From: an uncultured Clostridia bacterium
GTDB taxonomy: Bacteria; Bacillota_A; Clostridia; Christensenellales; UBA1242
Reading direction: 5' to 3'
Assembly: GCA_947629895.1 (NCBI GenBank)
Contig: CANRFP010000001.1
Coordinates: 1 to 64,000, forward strand
Length of the DNA: 64,000 nt
Below the pieces are notes generated by a model. That model did not search any database and had not been told where the DNA came from. It was given only the letters and a program-made list of their open reading frames with translations. This document shows, one piece after another, positions 9,576 to 17,666 of this stretch; the stretch's first letter is position 1; every line of letters begins with the position of its first letter. The position numbers were made by a program, and so were the translations under genes.

Positions 9576-9626
9576 ATAAAGTGTAGTATGCAATGCATAA
9601 TACACAATATATGGTGTATTATGCAA
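9576..9626 (+). repeat. dispersed 12-bp half-site repeat, copy A
   Basis: Three half-sites of motif GTGTAKTATGCA: one direct (9581-9592), one inverted (TGCATAATACAC, 9594-9605) and one direct (9614-9625). It lies between ftsY and the SDR gene. Related copies are at 34448-34494 and, inverted, 50631-50681. Confidence 0.75.
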
Positions 9627-9640
9627 AATTGGAGGAGTTT

Positions 9641-10444
9641 ATGAGTTATAAATTGGAAGGAAAAATTGCAGTTGTTTCTGGTGGTGACAGTGGCATTGGA
9701 TTTGCAATTTCAAAGAGGTTGAAAGACGAAGGTGTTAGAGTTTATGACATTTCAAAAACAGTGAAAAATCTTGACATTTTTGAAGAGAGTTTTGAGTGTG
9801 ATATTTCTGACGATAAGAGATTGATTGAGGTTGTGGATGCAATTGTTAAAAAGGTTGGAAAAATTGACCTTTTGTTTTGCAACGCAGGTTTTGGAATTGG
9901 CGGACTTGTTGAAAATGCAACTTTGGACAGCATTGACAAACTTTTTGCTGTCAACCTTGTTGCTCATATCAAAATGACAAATTTGTTTGTTAAGCACATC
10001 AATGAAAACGGGCGAATTGTGTTCACAGGCTCGCTGGCATCAATCATTCCTCTTCCATATCAAGCGTGCTATGGGGCAAGCAAAGCCGGAATTGAAAGTT
10101 TTTCTAGGGCGCTTGCAACAGAGGTGCGGGATAGGAAAATTAAAGTTACAACCTTCATGCCATGTGATGTGAACACAGGTTTCACTGCGGCAAGAGTTGT
10201 GCAAATTGGCAATGACCCAAAAGAGAAAAAGGGCATTGAGGAAATGGAAAAATCGGAAAGGAATGGTGCAACTCCTGACTATATTGCAAAACGCGTTATA
10301 AAATTTGTTAAGAAAAACAATCCTCCTCTTAGAAAGGCGATGGGAACGGTTATTTTCCCTCTCACAGGCAAATCGATTTCCTTCTTGGTTAGGGTGCTTC
10401 CACTTAAATTTATCAACTTCCTTGTGAGAAAAATTTATCTGTAA
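9641..10444 (+). CDS. short-chain dehydrogenase/reductase
   Basis: 267 residues, a classical SDR (NAD(P)H-dependent oxidoreductase, cytosolic). Cofactor motif is SGGDSGIGFA (about residues 14-23), the NAG motif is LFCNAGFGIG (about 80), catalytic Ser is in GSLASI and the catalytic Y-x3-K is YGASK. The substrate cannot be told from sequence. ATG 9641 is chosen because GGAGGAG (9631-9637) precedes it; an upstream in-frame ATG lies inside the repeat. A second SDR with similar length and layout is at 49177-49959, so the two may be paralogues. Confidence 0.85.
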   Translation: MSYKLEGKIAVVSGGDSGIGFAISKRLKDEGVRVYDISKTVKNLDIFEESFECDISDDKRLIEVVDAIVKKVGKIDLLFCNAGFGIGGLVENATLDSIDKLFAVNLVAHIKMTNLFVKHINENGRIVFTGSLASIIPLPYQACYGASKAGIESFSRALATEVRDRKIKVTTFMPCDVNTGFTAARVVQIGNDPKEKKGIEEMEKSERNGATPDYIAKRVIKFVKKNNPPLRKAMGTVIFPLTGKSISFLVRVLPLKFINFLVRKIYL

Positions 10445-10501
10445 TGCCGCTTTTGGCTTGACCCTTTTTTAAACTTTTAGGCAAAATTCGACAAGAAACT
10501 T

Positions 10502-10509
10502 CATAAATA
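10502..10509 (+). promoter_or_regulatory. possible sigma-E-like -10 element of sigK
   Basis: CATAAATA resembles the CATA-rich -10 used by early mother-cell sigma factors; GCAAAATT about 14 bp upstream is a weak -35 candidate. Weak evidence, in line with sigK being mother-cell expressed in known sporulators. Confidence 0.3.
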
Positions 10510-10524
10510 CTTTTAGAGGTGTTT

Positions 10525-11223
10525 ATGGTCTTTGAGAGTTTTGCCTATTTTTTTAGTAGGATTTGCCTTTTCACAAACTTTGTTAACACGGCGCAGGGTT
10601 TTCCAAAACCTTTAACCTTACAGGAAGAAAAAGCGCTCTTTGAAAAGATGAAAAAGGGCGATATGAAGGCTCGCGAAAAACTTATTGCGCACAATTTGAG
10701 GCTGGTTGCGCATATTGTTAAAAAATACACTTTTTCTTTGGAGGCCGATGACCTTCTTTCTGTTGGAACAATTGGGCTTATTAAAGCCATTGACACTTTT
10801 GACTATGACAAAAAAGTTCAACTTTCAACTTATGCGGCAAGATGCATTAACAACGAAATTTTGATGCTTATTCGCTCCAACAAAAAACACAAAAATGCTG
10901 TTTCTTTAAACAGCTTAACAAGCAACAACGATGACGACAAAGATTTGGAACTTAAAGATGTGCTTTCTTCTGACGATGATGAAATTTTTCAACAAGTTGA
11001 AACAAACATCATTATGCAAAAAATTAGAAAAGTTATTGACCAAAAATTGTCCGAACGGGAGCAAGCTGTTATCAAACTGCGCTATGGAATTGACTGTCCA
11101 AAGGCGCTTACGCAAAAAGAAGTGTCAAAGGTTTTGGGAATTTCGCGCTCTTACATTTCCCGAATTGAAAACAAAACGTTGCAAATTATCAGAGAGGAGC
11201 TTTCTGAGGAGAATTATTCATAA
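10525..11223 (+). CDS. sigK: sporulation sigma factor SigK (uninterrupted)
   Basis: 232 residues; the late mother-cell RNA polymerase sigma factor controlling coat and cortex genes. It reads through PKPLTLQEEKALFEKMKKGD, HNLRLVAHIVKKY (region 2.1), DDLLSVGTIGLIKAID (2.3), STYAARCINNEIL (2.4) and a region-4 helix-turn-helix LTQKEVSKVLGISRSYISRIE. The first 20 residues are hydrophobic, like the pro-sequence removed from pro-SigK in Bacillus. The gene is intact, with no skin-type insertion. ATG 10525 is chosen (AGAGG at 10515-10519) rather than the GTG at 10519. Confidence 0.93.
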   Translation: MVFESFAYFFSRICLFTNFVNTAQGFPKPLTLQEEKALFEKMKKGDMKAREKLIAHNLRLVAHIVKKYTFSLEADDLLSVGTIGLIKAIDTFDYDKKVQLSTYAARCINNEILMLIRSNKKHKNAVSLNSLTSNNDDDKDLELKDVLSSDDDEIFQQVETNIIMQKIRKVIDQKLSEREQAVIKLRYGIDCPKALTQKEVSKVLGISRSYISRIENKTLQIIREELSEENYS

Positions 11224-11250
11224 AAATTTGCGTTATTTTTTAATTTTTGC

Positions 11251-11280
11251 TTGACAAAATTTTTGAACAAATTTTATATT
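11251..11280 (+). promoter_or_regulatory. sigma-A type promoter of the DAC-like gene
   Basis: TTGACA (11251-11256), 18-bp spacer, TATATT (11275-11280); AAGGAGG at 11303-11309 is the ribosome site. Confidence 0.7.
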
Positions 11281-11318
11281 AAATATTAGAGATATAAATA
11301 AAAAAGGAGGGCAAAAGC

Positions 11319-12677
11319 ATGGAAAAACAAGAATTTTATGAAATTGTTGAAAAGTTTATTGTCCCTCTTTTCACAGGTTCGTTTCTTGCCGGCGAGACTG
11401 AATCCTCAGCAAGAGATTTGGAAGTTGCTTTGGGACAACATGGGGTTCTTCTTTTAAAACCAGCAAAATCAGATAATTATCGTGTGGTTTTAAAGCGAGG
11501 GCAACCTTTTAAGTCCTTTGAAGTTAACTTGGTGAAACAAATTGTCAACGAATTTGCCAACATCTATTCGCTTAACATTTCGGACAAGTTGTATTTGAAA
11601 AATTTGCAAACAATGGCAATTAAAAAGGCGCTTATTGGAAGCATCACCGAAAGCGGAACAGAGGCTATTTTTGGCGTGATAAACGCTTTGGAAACTTGGG
11701 CGATGCGAACTTATGAGGGCGCAACAGTGTCTATGGGCGTTTTAATAAATTTGTCAACGCTTTCTGAGGGCGGCAACAAAGTTTCCTTTAATGATGTTAT
11801 TACAAAGGACTTTTTTGCACTTTTTTCAGACGGAACATCCTCTTTTGTTGAGTTTGACAAAAATGGAAACATGCTTGGCTTTGTGAACTTGAAAAAAACA
11901 AAAGCAGTGCCAACAATTTCGCCATATTATTACAATCGCGTGGCAAGAATTTGCAATGACAAAAGGGTTGGAATTGTGCTTACAAATGAAGGCGACATTT
12001 TGGTGTTTTATTCAAGGAAACTTATTTTTGCAAAGAGAAACGGAGCGTGGTGCGTTTATTCTCATGACGAAATTATAAGGCTGCTTTACAACAATGCATC
12101 CTACACAGCAAAGGAAATAAGGCGGGCAATTTACAACACTGCTCTTGACTGCTCGTTTGCCTATCGCGGCGCGTGCATTTGTTACATCAACAAGGACAGA
12201 ACGGAAGAGGCGCTTATGCACATAGATGCCAGCGACATAATTTCGGAAGAACATTTTTTGATTAAAAAGAGGCTGGAACTTGAAGAGGCTCAAAAGTTAT
12301 ACAACATTGGAAGTGCGCACAGCATAATTGAAAAATTTAGCCTTTCCTATGACGAATTTTTGGCGAAGAGTAAGAATGTGAAAACCATAACCATACGAAA
12401 ACTTGTTGCGGGCAAAAAGCTGTTTGAAATTGACAGAAAACTTTTGCTTGAAATGACTGCTGTGGACGGGGCAACCGTTATTGATTATGACGGAACGATT
12501 GTTGCAGTTGGCGCAATTATCAAAATTGAGGCGGGCAGTTCTGGCGGTGGGAGGCTTGCCGCAGCCACAACCATGGCAAAATATGGCGTGGCAATAAAGG
12601 TGTCGCAAGACGGAATTATGCAAGGTTTTAATGTTGACAAACAGGGCAAAGTTAAGCAAATTTTCAATATTGGATAA
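11319..12677 (+). CDS. diadenylate-cyclase-domain-like protein with altered motif
   Basis: 452 residues. The C-terminal 130 or so resemble the DAC (DisA_N) fold of c-di-AMP synthases: VDGATVIDYDG matches the DGA motif and SSGGGRLAAATTMAKYG sits where active enzymes have the G-T-R-H-R-A-A motif, followed by VAIKVSQDG, similar to the V-x-V-S-E segment. The RHR triad is not conserved (GGGRLAA), so activity is uncertain. The N-terminal 300 residues are an unrecognised, soluble, possibly sensory region. I infer a c-di-AMP-related or degenerate enzyme. No membrane segment, so unlike CdaA. Confidence 0.6.
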   Translation: MEKQEFYEIVEKFIVPLFTGSFLAGETESSARDLEVALGQHGVLLLKPAKSDNYRVVLKRGQPFKSFEVNLVKQIVNEFANIYSLNISDKLYLKNLQTMAIKKALIGSITESGTEAIFGVINALETWAMRTYEGATVSMGVLINLSTLSEGGNKVSFNDVITKDFFALFSDGTSSFVEFDKNGNMLGFVNLKKTKAVPTISPYYYNRVARICNDKRVGIVLTNEGDILVFYSRKLIFAKRNGAWCVYSHDEIIRLLYNNASYTAKEIRRAIYNTALDCSFAYRGACICYINKDRTEEALMHIDASDIISEEHFLIKKRLELEEAQKLYNIGSAHSIIEKFSLSYDEFLAKSKNVKTITIRKLVAGKKLFEIDRKLLLEMTAVDGATVIDYDGTIVAVGAIIKIEAGSSGGGRLAAATTMAKYGVAIKVSQDGIMQGFNVDKQGKVKQIFNIG

Positions 12678-12726
12678 AAAAACGAATTTTTTGTTGAATT
12701 TTCTTTAATTTTTTGCAATTTTATAG

Positions 12727-12741
12727 TAAAATAACACTATG
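12727..12741 (+). promoter_or_regulatory. -10 element placing trxB-like start at +1 (leaderless candidate)
   Basis: TAAAAT (12727-12732) ends 6 nt before ATG 12739 and no Shine-Dalgarno is present. The -35 is weak (TTTAAT, 12704-12709). Predicted transcript starts at the ATG. Confidence 0.5.
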
Positions 12742-13602
12742 AAGAAATTTGATGTTTTGATTATTGGCGGCGGAGTTGCAGGCATGACCGCTGCAATTTA
12801 TGCCAAAAGACGCGGAAGAAGCGTTTGCATAATTGAAAAGTTCGCTCTTGGCGGGCAAGTTCTTTCAATCGAAAAAATTGAAAACTTTCCTTCTCAAAAA
12901 TTAATTGACGGAATTTCGCTGTGCAATATGTTTGCAGGGCAAGTTAAGGCACTTGGAGTGGAAGTTGTATTTGATGACATTTTAACTTGTCAGCTAACCG
13001 GCAAAGAAAAAGTTGTTGTTGGCAGGAAGGAAAAATACCTCTCTTCAAGTGTGATTATCGCAACAGGGCTTTCTTATGTTGCGCTTGGAATAAATGAAAA
13101 TGATTATTTGGGAAAAGGCGTAAGTTTTTGTGCTGTGTGCGATGCAAATTTTTATAAAGGCAAACATGTTTTGGTTGCAAGCAAAAACGGAAGTGCGCTG
13201 GCAGATGCAAAACTGCTTAGTGGCGTGTGCTCAAAAGTGACTGTTTTGGACAGCGGCGATGTTTCGACTCTTGCAAAAGTGGTTGAAAATCCTAAAATTA
13301 AATTTGTTTCCAATGTTCAAATCAAAAACATTTTTGGCAAAGATAACTTTGAAGGTGTTGAAGCGTTTTGTGACGGCGAAGCAAAAAAGATTAAGGCAGC
13401 CGCATTGTTTGTTTGCTTGGGCAAGAAGCCAATCAACATATTTGACGAAATTAAAACTGACAAAAACGGATTTATTCTCACTGATGAAAACATGCAAACT
13501 TCCCTTCCAGGCGTGTTTGCAGTGGGCGATGTGAGAGCAAAAACACTTAAACAAATTGTAACAGCGTGTGCTGACGGAGCAATCGCCGGGCAAAACGCTT
13601 AA
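12739..13602 (+). CDS. thioredoxin-reductase-like flavoprotein with unusual NADPH site
   Basis: 287 residues (classical TrxB about 310). FAD motif IIGGGVAGMTAAIYAKR (residues 8-24), redox-active CAVC in SFCAVCDANFYKG and the C-terminal FAD motif PGVFAVGDVR are present. The second nucleotide-binding motif, normally GGGDSA, reads VASKNGSALADA and lacks the glycine trio, so NADPH may not be bound normally; some clostridial relatives use ferredoxin instead. Role: reduction of thioredoxin or a related disulfide. It sits just upstream of a spoVM-like peptide and has no ribosome site. Confidence 0.85.
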   Translation: MKKFDVLIIGGGVAGMTAAIYAKRRGRSVCIIEKFALGGQVLSIEKIENFPSQKLIDGISLCNMFAGQVKALGVEVVFDDILTCQLTGKEKVVVGRKEKYLSSSVIIATGLSYVALGINENDYLGKGVSFCAVCDANFYKGKHVLVASKNGSALADAKLLSGVCSKVTVLDSGDVSTLAKVVENPKIKFVSNVQIKNIFGKDNFEGVEAFCDGEAKKIKAAALFVCLGKKPINIFDEIKTDKNGFILTDENMQTSLPGVFAVGDVRAKTLKQIVTACADGAIAGQNA

Positions 13603-13608
13603 ATTTTT

Positions 13609-13636
13609 GTGACAAACAAAGGTGCTTTTTCATAAT
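13609..13636 (+). promoter_or_regulatory. possible promoter of the spoVM-like gene (leaderless candidate)
   Basis: GTGACA (13609-13614), 16 bp, CATAAT (13631-13636), 7 nt before ATG 13644; no ribosome site. CATAATAA could also be read as a sigma-E-like -10. Confidence 0.4.
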
Positions 13637-13643
13637 AAATATT

Positions 13644-13754
13644 ATGGAAAAAGATAAAAAACAAAACATCAAAATCATTTGCGTTAAAGCCCCAAAGTGG
13701 GCTGTGCCTTTTTTGAAAATGTTTTACAAGAAGGATTTGAAAGAAAAAGAGTAA
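13644..13754 (+). CDS. spoVM: SpoVM-like small amphipathic spore peptide
   Basis: A 36-residue reading frame starting MEKDKKQNIKIICVKAPKW. The core I-K-I-I-C-V-K-A-P-K-W followed by A-V-P-F-L-K-M-F-Y-K-K-D parallels Bacillus SpoVM (an I-K-L-P-K-F core, then an amphipathic helix with basic residues and K-D at the end). SpoVM marks the convex forespore membrane and anchors SpoIVA for coat and cortex assembly. Here a charged 7-residue extension precedes the core. The call rests on this short match plus the sporulating context; a real but different micro-protein is the alternative. Confidence 0.6.
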   Translation: MEKDKKQNIKIICVKAPKWAVPFLKMFYKKDLKEKE

Positions 13755-13785
13755 ATTTTTCTTTTTTTTGACAATAATTCACCTT

Positions 13786-15009
13786 ATGAAAGGGAAAGAA
13801 TACGTTCAAAAAGTTAAAAATTGCATTTTGAACAGAGTTAGGTTTCATGCACCTATTTTGTTTGACACATCTTTGGACTGGCGTGCGCTTGTGGAAGAAG
13901 GGGTTGATATTGGCAAGCCCGTTTTTAAATTTGACAAAATTTTAAACAAAAATCTAATCAAAGCTTTCAATTTGGCAGGGCGGGAAGAAGATTTTAATCT
14001 TTTAATATCTTCCAGCAGCATTCAAAACAAAAAACAACTTGAAAAATTGGACAAGGGGATTGTTTTTAATCCCAACACTTGCAAAGCGAGTTTTTTGGAG
14101 GCAATAAACAAACTTAACATAAACTATTCATCTTCTTCAAATTACAACCTTGTGTTTAGAGAGAAATTTTTTAAGGTTCAAGACAACATTTTAAATCCGC
14201 ACTATGAGGATTTTTCTTTGCAGCAAGTTGCTGTTTTTGACGAAATTTTTGTTCAGCACTGCGAATTTGTTTTGAACGGGGCAAATTTTTACACAAAACT
14301 TCAAAACAAAGCATCGCAGACAAAGCGAGTTGCGCTTGAACTTAATATTCCTCTTGCAAAAGGCTACTATTTTTTCAAAAGGTTGCCAAGAAGCTTGCTT
14401 GTTGAAAATTTGCTGACAAAAGAAAAAAAGTTTTTAAACTTCATTTGCAAAGGTGCAAAATTCACTTTTTCTGCCGTTGATGGGCTGGAGAATTCGGTTT
14501 TTTCGTGCATAAATGTGAAGATTTTTCTAAATTTGAAGGCGGGAGAGGAGGCTTTTGTGTTTTTTAACTTTGGAGAGATAAAAGAGCCAATAAAAAGTGA
14601 GAAGGAAGTTGTGTTTTTAAAACAAGCCTCACAGAGAAAGTGCTGCGAAATTTTTAATTTGAGAGTCAAAACAAAAAATCCTAAATTTGACATCTTTTTT
14701 AACCGCACTTTGCCGCAAAAGATATGGATAAATTGGATTAACGGCGTGAGCGAGCAGATTTTGGAAGAAAAATATGTTCAATTAAAAAACTTGTTTATAA
14801 AAGAAAGGGAAAACTTAAATTTTGTCAATTTTAAAGAAATTGGGCTTAAAGAACTTGGCGTTTTTAATGGGCTGTTTTACAAAAAAATTCTTGTTGTGCA
14901 AAGTGACAGTAAATTTTTGAAGGTTGGAAAAACATTCTTTTACAACATAAACTCTCTTTCAAAACAAACTTTGCTAAAAAATGACTGCTTGGCAGTTTCG
15001 TTTGGATGA
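13786..15009 (+). CDS. hypothetical protein, unrecognised
   Basis: 407 residues from ATG 13786. Basic, rich in F, N and K, with no signal peptide or membrane helix. A middle part with beta-type patterns (LKAGEEAFVFFNFGE) faintly recalls all-beta domains of carbohydrate-active enzymes, but I see no catalytic motif and assign no function. No ribosome site: AATAAT (13773-13778) ends 7 nt before the ATG, like other leaderless candidates here. An in-frame TTG at 13768 is possible but lacks a ribosome site too. Downstream, rarA has its own promoter. Confidence 0.7.
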   Translation: MKGKEYVQKVKNCILNRVRFHAPILFDTSLDWRALVEEGVDIGKPVFKFDKILNKNLIKAFNLAGREEDFNLLISSSSIQNKKQLEKLDKGIVFNPNTCKASFLEAINKLNINYSSSSNYNLVFREKFFKVQDNILNPHYEDFSLQQVAVFDEIFVQHCEFVLNGANFYTKLQNKASQTKRVALELNIPLAKGYYFFKRLPRSLLVENLLTKEKKFLNFICKGAKFTFSAVDGLENSVFSCINVKIFLNLKAGEEAFVFFNFGEIKEPIKSEKEVVFLKQASQRKCCEIFNLRVKTKNPKFDIFFNRTLPQKIWINWINGVSEQILEEKYVQLKNLFIKERENLNFVNFKEIGLKELGVFNGLFYKKILVVQSDSKFLKVGKTFFYNINSLSKQTLLKNDCLAVSFG

Positions 15010-15046
15010 TTTAGTTTAATTTTTTTAAGTTTTTGCTTAAAATGCT

Positions 15047-15084
15047 TTGCATGGTATATTTTTTTTGATATAATAAATTCCATG
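15047..15084 (+). promoter_or_regulatory. promoter with +1 at the rarA ATG (leaderless candidate)
   Basis: TTGCAT (15047-15052), 16 bp, perfect TATAAT (15069-15074), then 7 nt to ATG 15082. No Shine-Dalgarno in the interval. Confidence 0.65.
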
Positions 15085-16365
15085 GAAAGCGTTAGGATTC
15101 CACTTGCCGAAAGAATGAGGGCAACCTCTTTTGAGGAATTTGTTGGGCAAGAACATATTGTTGGAAAAAATAAGCTGCTGTATCGTGCCATATCCACAGG
15201 CTCTGTTGGCAGTTGCATTTTTTATGGCCCACCGGGAACGGGAAAAACAACACTTGCCGGAATCATTGCAAAAATACTTAACGCAAACATAGAAAAACTT
15301 AATGCCGTTTCAAGCGGAGTGGCTGATGCAAAGGCGGTTATTGACAGAGCACGCAGCCAAAAACAGATGTTTGGAACGGATACTTATCTTCTTTTGGACG
15401 AATGCCACAGATGGAGCAAAGCGCAAAGTGATTGCGTGCTTCAAGCCATTGAAGAGGGCAGCATATATTTTATTGGTTCAACAACTGAAAATCCTTACAC
15501 CAGCATGACGCGGGCGATTGTTTCGCGTTGCAGTGTTTTTGAATTTAAAAAAGTCAGCGAAAAAGATGTTTTAAAAGTTTTGGAAAAAGCGCTGAAAGAC
15601 AAAGAAAAAGGCTTGGGGGAATATAAAACGGATGTGAGCGAGGATGCTTTAAAATTTTTGGCGTTTGCTTGCAATGGCGATGTGAGAACGGCGCTCAATT
15701 CTTTGGAACTTGCTGTGCTTTCCACCAAGATGGGAAAAGATAAAATCATTCATATCAACAAAGAAGTTATGGCAGAATGTTTAAATAGGCGGCCACTTTC
15801 CATTGATGAAAATATGTATTATGACTATCTTTCTGCGTTTTGCAAAAGTTTGAGAGGCTCGGATGAAGATGCCGCACTTTATTATGCGTTCAGGCTTATT
15901 AAGGCGGGGATTGACCCTCTGATTATTGCAAGAAGAATGATTGCGCATGCAAGTGAGGACATTGGCATGGCGGACAGCAATGCGCTGCTTCTTGCCACAA
16001 GCGCGATGTATGCTTGTGAAAAAATTGGCCCACCAGAATGCTATTTGAACATATCGCATGCAATCATATATTTGTGCGAAGCGGAGAAGTCAAACAGTGT
16101 GGTTAAGGCAATGAACATGGCAATGGCAGATGCCGAAAACGCACGAGAGGACAATGTTCCAAATCATTTAAAAAATCATCCAAGCACAAACAGTGACGGG
16201 CATGGAAAATATAAATATCCGCATGATTATGGTGGATACACAGAGCAACAATATATGCCCGACCACTTAAAAGACAAAATTTACTATATGCCAAGCGAGA
16301 ATGGAAGAGAGAAAAATTTAATTAGAAAAAAATTCGCAAAAAATGGCTTTAAAATTAAAAAATAA
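15082..16365 (+). CDS. rarA: replication-associated recombination protein A (RarA/MgsA)
   Basis: 427 residues, an AAA+ ATPase related to clamp loaders that acts at stalled replication forks. LAERMRATSFEEFVGQEHIVG is the family N-terminus, Walker A is YGPPGTGKTTLA (about residues 49-60), Walker B is LLLDECHRWSKAQ (usual form DEIHRFNKAQ) and sensor 1 is GSTTENP. The C-terminal domain has NHLKNHP and ATSAMYACEKIG, as in RarA. Full length. Apparently monocistronic and leaderless; no terminator is evident after it. Confidence 0.95.
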   Translation: MESVRIPLAERMRATSFEEFVGQEHIVGKNKLLYRAISTGSVGSCIFYGPPGTGKTTLAGIIAKILNANIEKLNAVSSGVADAKAVIDRARSQKQMFGTDTYLLLDECHRWSKAQSDCVLQAIEEGSIYFIGSTTENPYTSMTRAIVSRCSVFEFKKVSEKDVLKVLEKALKDKEKGLGEYKTDVSEDALKFLAFACNGDVRTALNSLELAVLSTKMGKDKIIHINKEVMAECLNRRPLSIDENMYYDYLSAFCKSLRGSDEDAALYYAFRLIKAGIDPLIIARRMIAHASEDIGMADSNALLLATSAMYACEKIGPPECYLNISHAIIYLCEAEKSNSVVKAMNMAMADAENAREDNVPNHLKNHPSTNSDGHGKYKYPHDYGGYTEQQYMPDHLKDKIYYMPSENGREKNLIRKKFAKNGFKIKK

Positions 16366-16458
16366 TTATTTTTTCAAATATTTTTTCGTTCGAAAAATAG
16401 GGGCAAAAAAATATTTTACAATTTTTAATTTATTTTAAATAAAAAAGGAGAAAAAATT

Positions 16459-17385
16459 ATGTTTGGAAGAAGAGCAGATGGGGTGAAAGTTAAGGATTTG
16501 CCGATTATTGATAAGGCTATGCCATACTTTATGCCACAAAGGATTGATGCAGTGAATTTGTATGAACAGGCTGTGGATTGCGACCCAATTGACAAGTTTA
16601 TTTTGGAGCAGAAAAAAACTTCGGGCATTCATTACACCTACACCGAAATTTTGATGGTGGCGGCAATTAGGATGCTTTATCAAAGGCCAAAAACAAACAG
16701 ATTTATAAACAACTGCGTTGTGTATCAAAGAAAATATGTTTCGGTTTCAATCAGTGTTAAGAAAAAACTTACTGATGACGGCGAGGAGATGACTTTGAAA
16801 ATGTTTTTCACGGGGCGTGAAAGTTTGCCAGAAGTGAAAAAGATTTTTGATGATGAAGTTGAAAAAAATGTTTTGGCAGCGCCAGAAACACATGGCACAA
16901 CAAAAACAGCAGGATTTTTGTGCCATTTGCCAGGCTTTTTGTTTAAGTTTGCAATGGCCTGTTTGCGCTTTGGCGACAATCATGGACTTCTTCCAAGAAA
17001 ACTTTTGGACGTTAGCCCATTTCACACAAGCATTTTTGTGGCTGACCTTAAAAGCATACATCTTGATGCGCTTTTCCACCACCTTTACAACTTTGGAAAC
17101 ACCACCATTTTTGGCACACTTGGAAAGGTTTATTATGAGCCGGTTGCTGACCGCGCGGGGAATGTGGAAGTTAAGAAAATGATTAAAACAAAGTTCTCTC
17201 TTGACGAAAGAGTTTGTGACGGGCTTTATTATTCAAACAGCCTAAAACTTTTGAAATCATTTTTGGACAATCCAAATCTTTTGCTTGAACCTCTTCCAGA
17301 GCCAGAACTCACAGGCAAGGCTTTGAAGAAAAAGCAAAAACAAGACAAGAAAAAAGCGAAGAAAGAAAAGAAAAACAAAAAATAA
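16459..17385 (+). CDS. E2/chloramphenicol-acetyltransferase-like protein lacking the catalytic His
   Basis: 308 residues with the fold signature of 2-oxoacid dehydrogenase E2 acyltransferases and CAT: YTYTEILMVAAIRML early, and LDERVCDGLYYSNSLKLL near residues 252-270, where active E2 enzymes have D-H-R-V-x-D-G. The histidine is replaced by Glu, so standard acyl transfer is doubtful. No lipoyl or E1/E3 domain is fused or nearby. The C-terminus is a lysine-rich tail that may bind nucleic acid or membrane. AAAGGAG precedes the ATG. Followed by a strong terminator. Confidence 0.75.
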   Translation: MFGRRADGVKVKDLPIIDKAMPYFMPQRIDAVNLYEQAVDCDPIDKFILEQKKTSGIHYTYTEILMVAAIRMLYQRPKTNRFINNCVVYQRKYVSVSISVKKKLTDDGEEMTLKMFFTGRESLPEVKKIFDDEVEKNVLAAPETHGTTKTAGFLCHLPGFLFKFAMACLRFGDNHGLLPRKLLDVSPFHTSIFVADLKSIHLDALFHHLYNFGNTTIFGTLGKVYYEPVADRAGNVEVKKMIKTKFSLDERVCDGLYYSNSLKLLKSFLDNPNLLLEPLPEPELTGKALKKKQKQDKKKAKKEKKNKK

Positions 17386-17409
17386 AGGCGGGCGCGTTCC
17401 CGCTTTTTT
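17386..17409 (+). terminator. intrinsic terminator
   Basis: GC-rich stem GCGGG (17388-17392)/CCCGC (17399-17403) followed by T6. Confidence 0.85.
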
Positions 17410-17534
17410 GCTGAGTTTTGAGAGAAAATTTTGATAATTGAAAAGGGAATGTTTTTTCAGTAATTTTTTTTAAAGAGAAAGCTTTGTTGTTTGAAACTGT
17501 AAGTTTTTTGAAGGCGAATTCTTCTTTATTTTTT

Positions 17535-17594
17535 AAGTGACGGCAAAGTGACGGCGAAATTCGACAAATTTTGTAAATTATTGTAAAATTTCGA
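17535..17594 (+). promoter_or_regulatory. possible operator region upstream of the sigma-like gene
   Basis: Two direct repeats AAGTGACGGC (17535-17544 and 17546-17555) start 11 bp apart, one helical turn. An imperfect dyad follows with arms AAATTTT and AAAATTT. It lies just upstream of the promoter at 17613-17641. Confidence 0.4.
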
Positions 17595-17612
17595 AAAAAT
17601 TGACATAAAATG

Positions 17613-17641
17613 TTGACTAAAAAAGGCCTCTAAACTATAAT
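17613..17641 (+). promoter_or_regulatory. consensus promoter of the sigma-like gene
   Basis: TTGACT (17613-17618), exact 17-bp spacer, TATAAT (17636-17641); GAGGAGGT precedes ATG 17667. Confidence 0.85.
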
Positions 17642-17666
17642 CGTTTTTGTTTACAGAGGAGGTCTA

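Noticed and set aside
16379..16400. LexA-type box between rarA and the E2-like gene (TTCGTTCGAA)
   Set aside because: Spacing does not match the CGAAC-N4-GTTCG form, so it is only an AT-rich inverted repeat.
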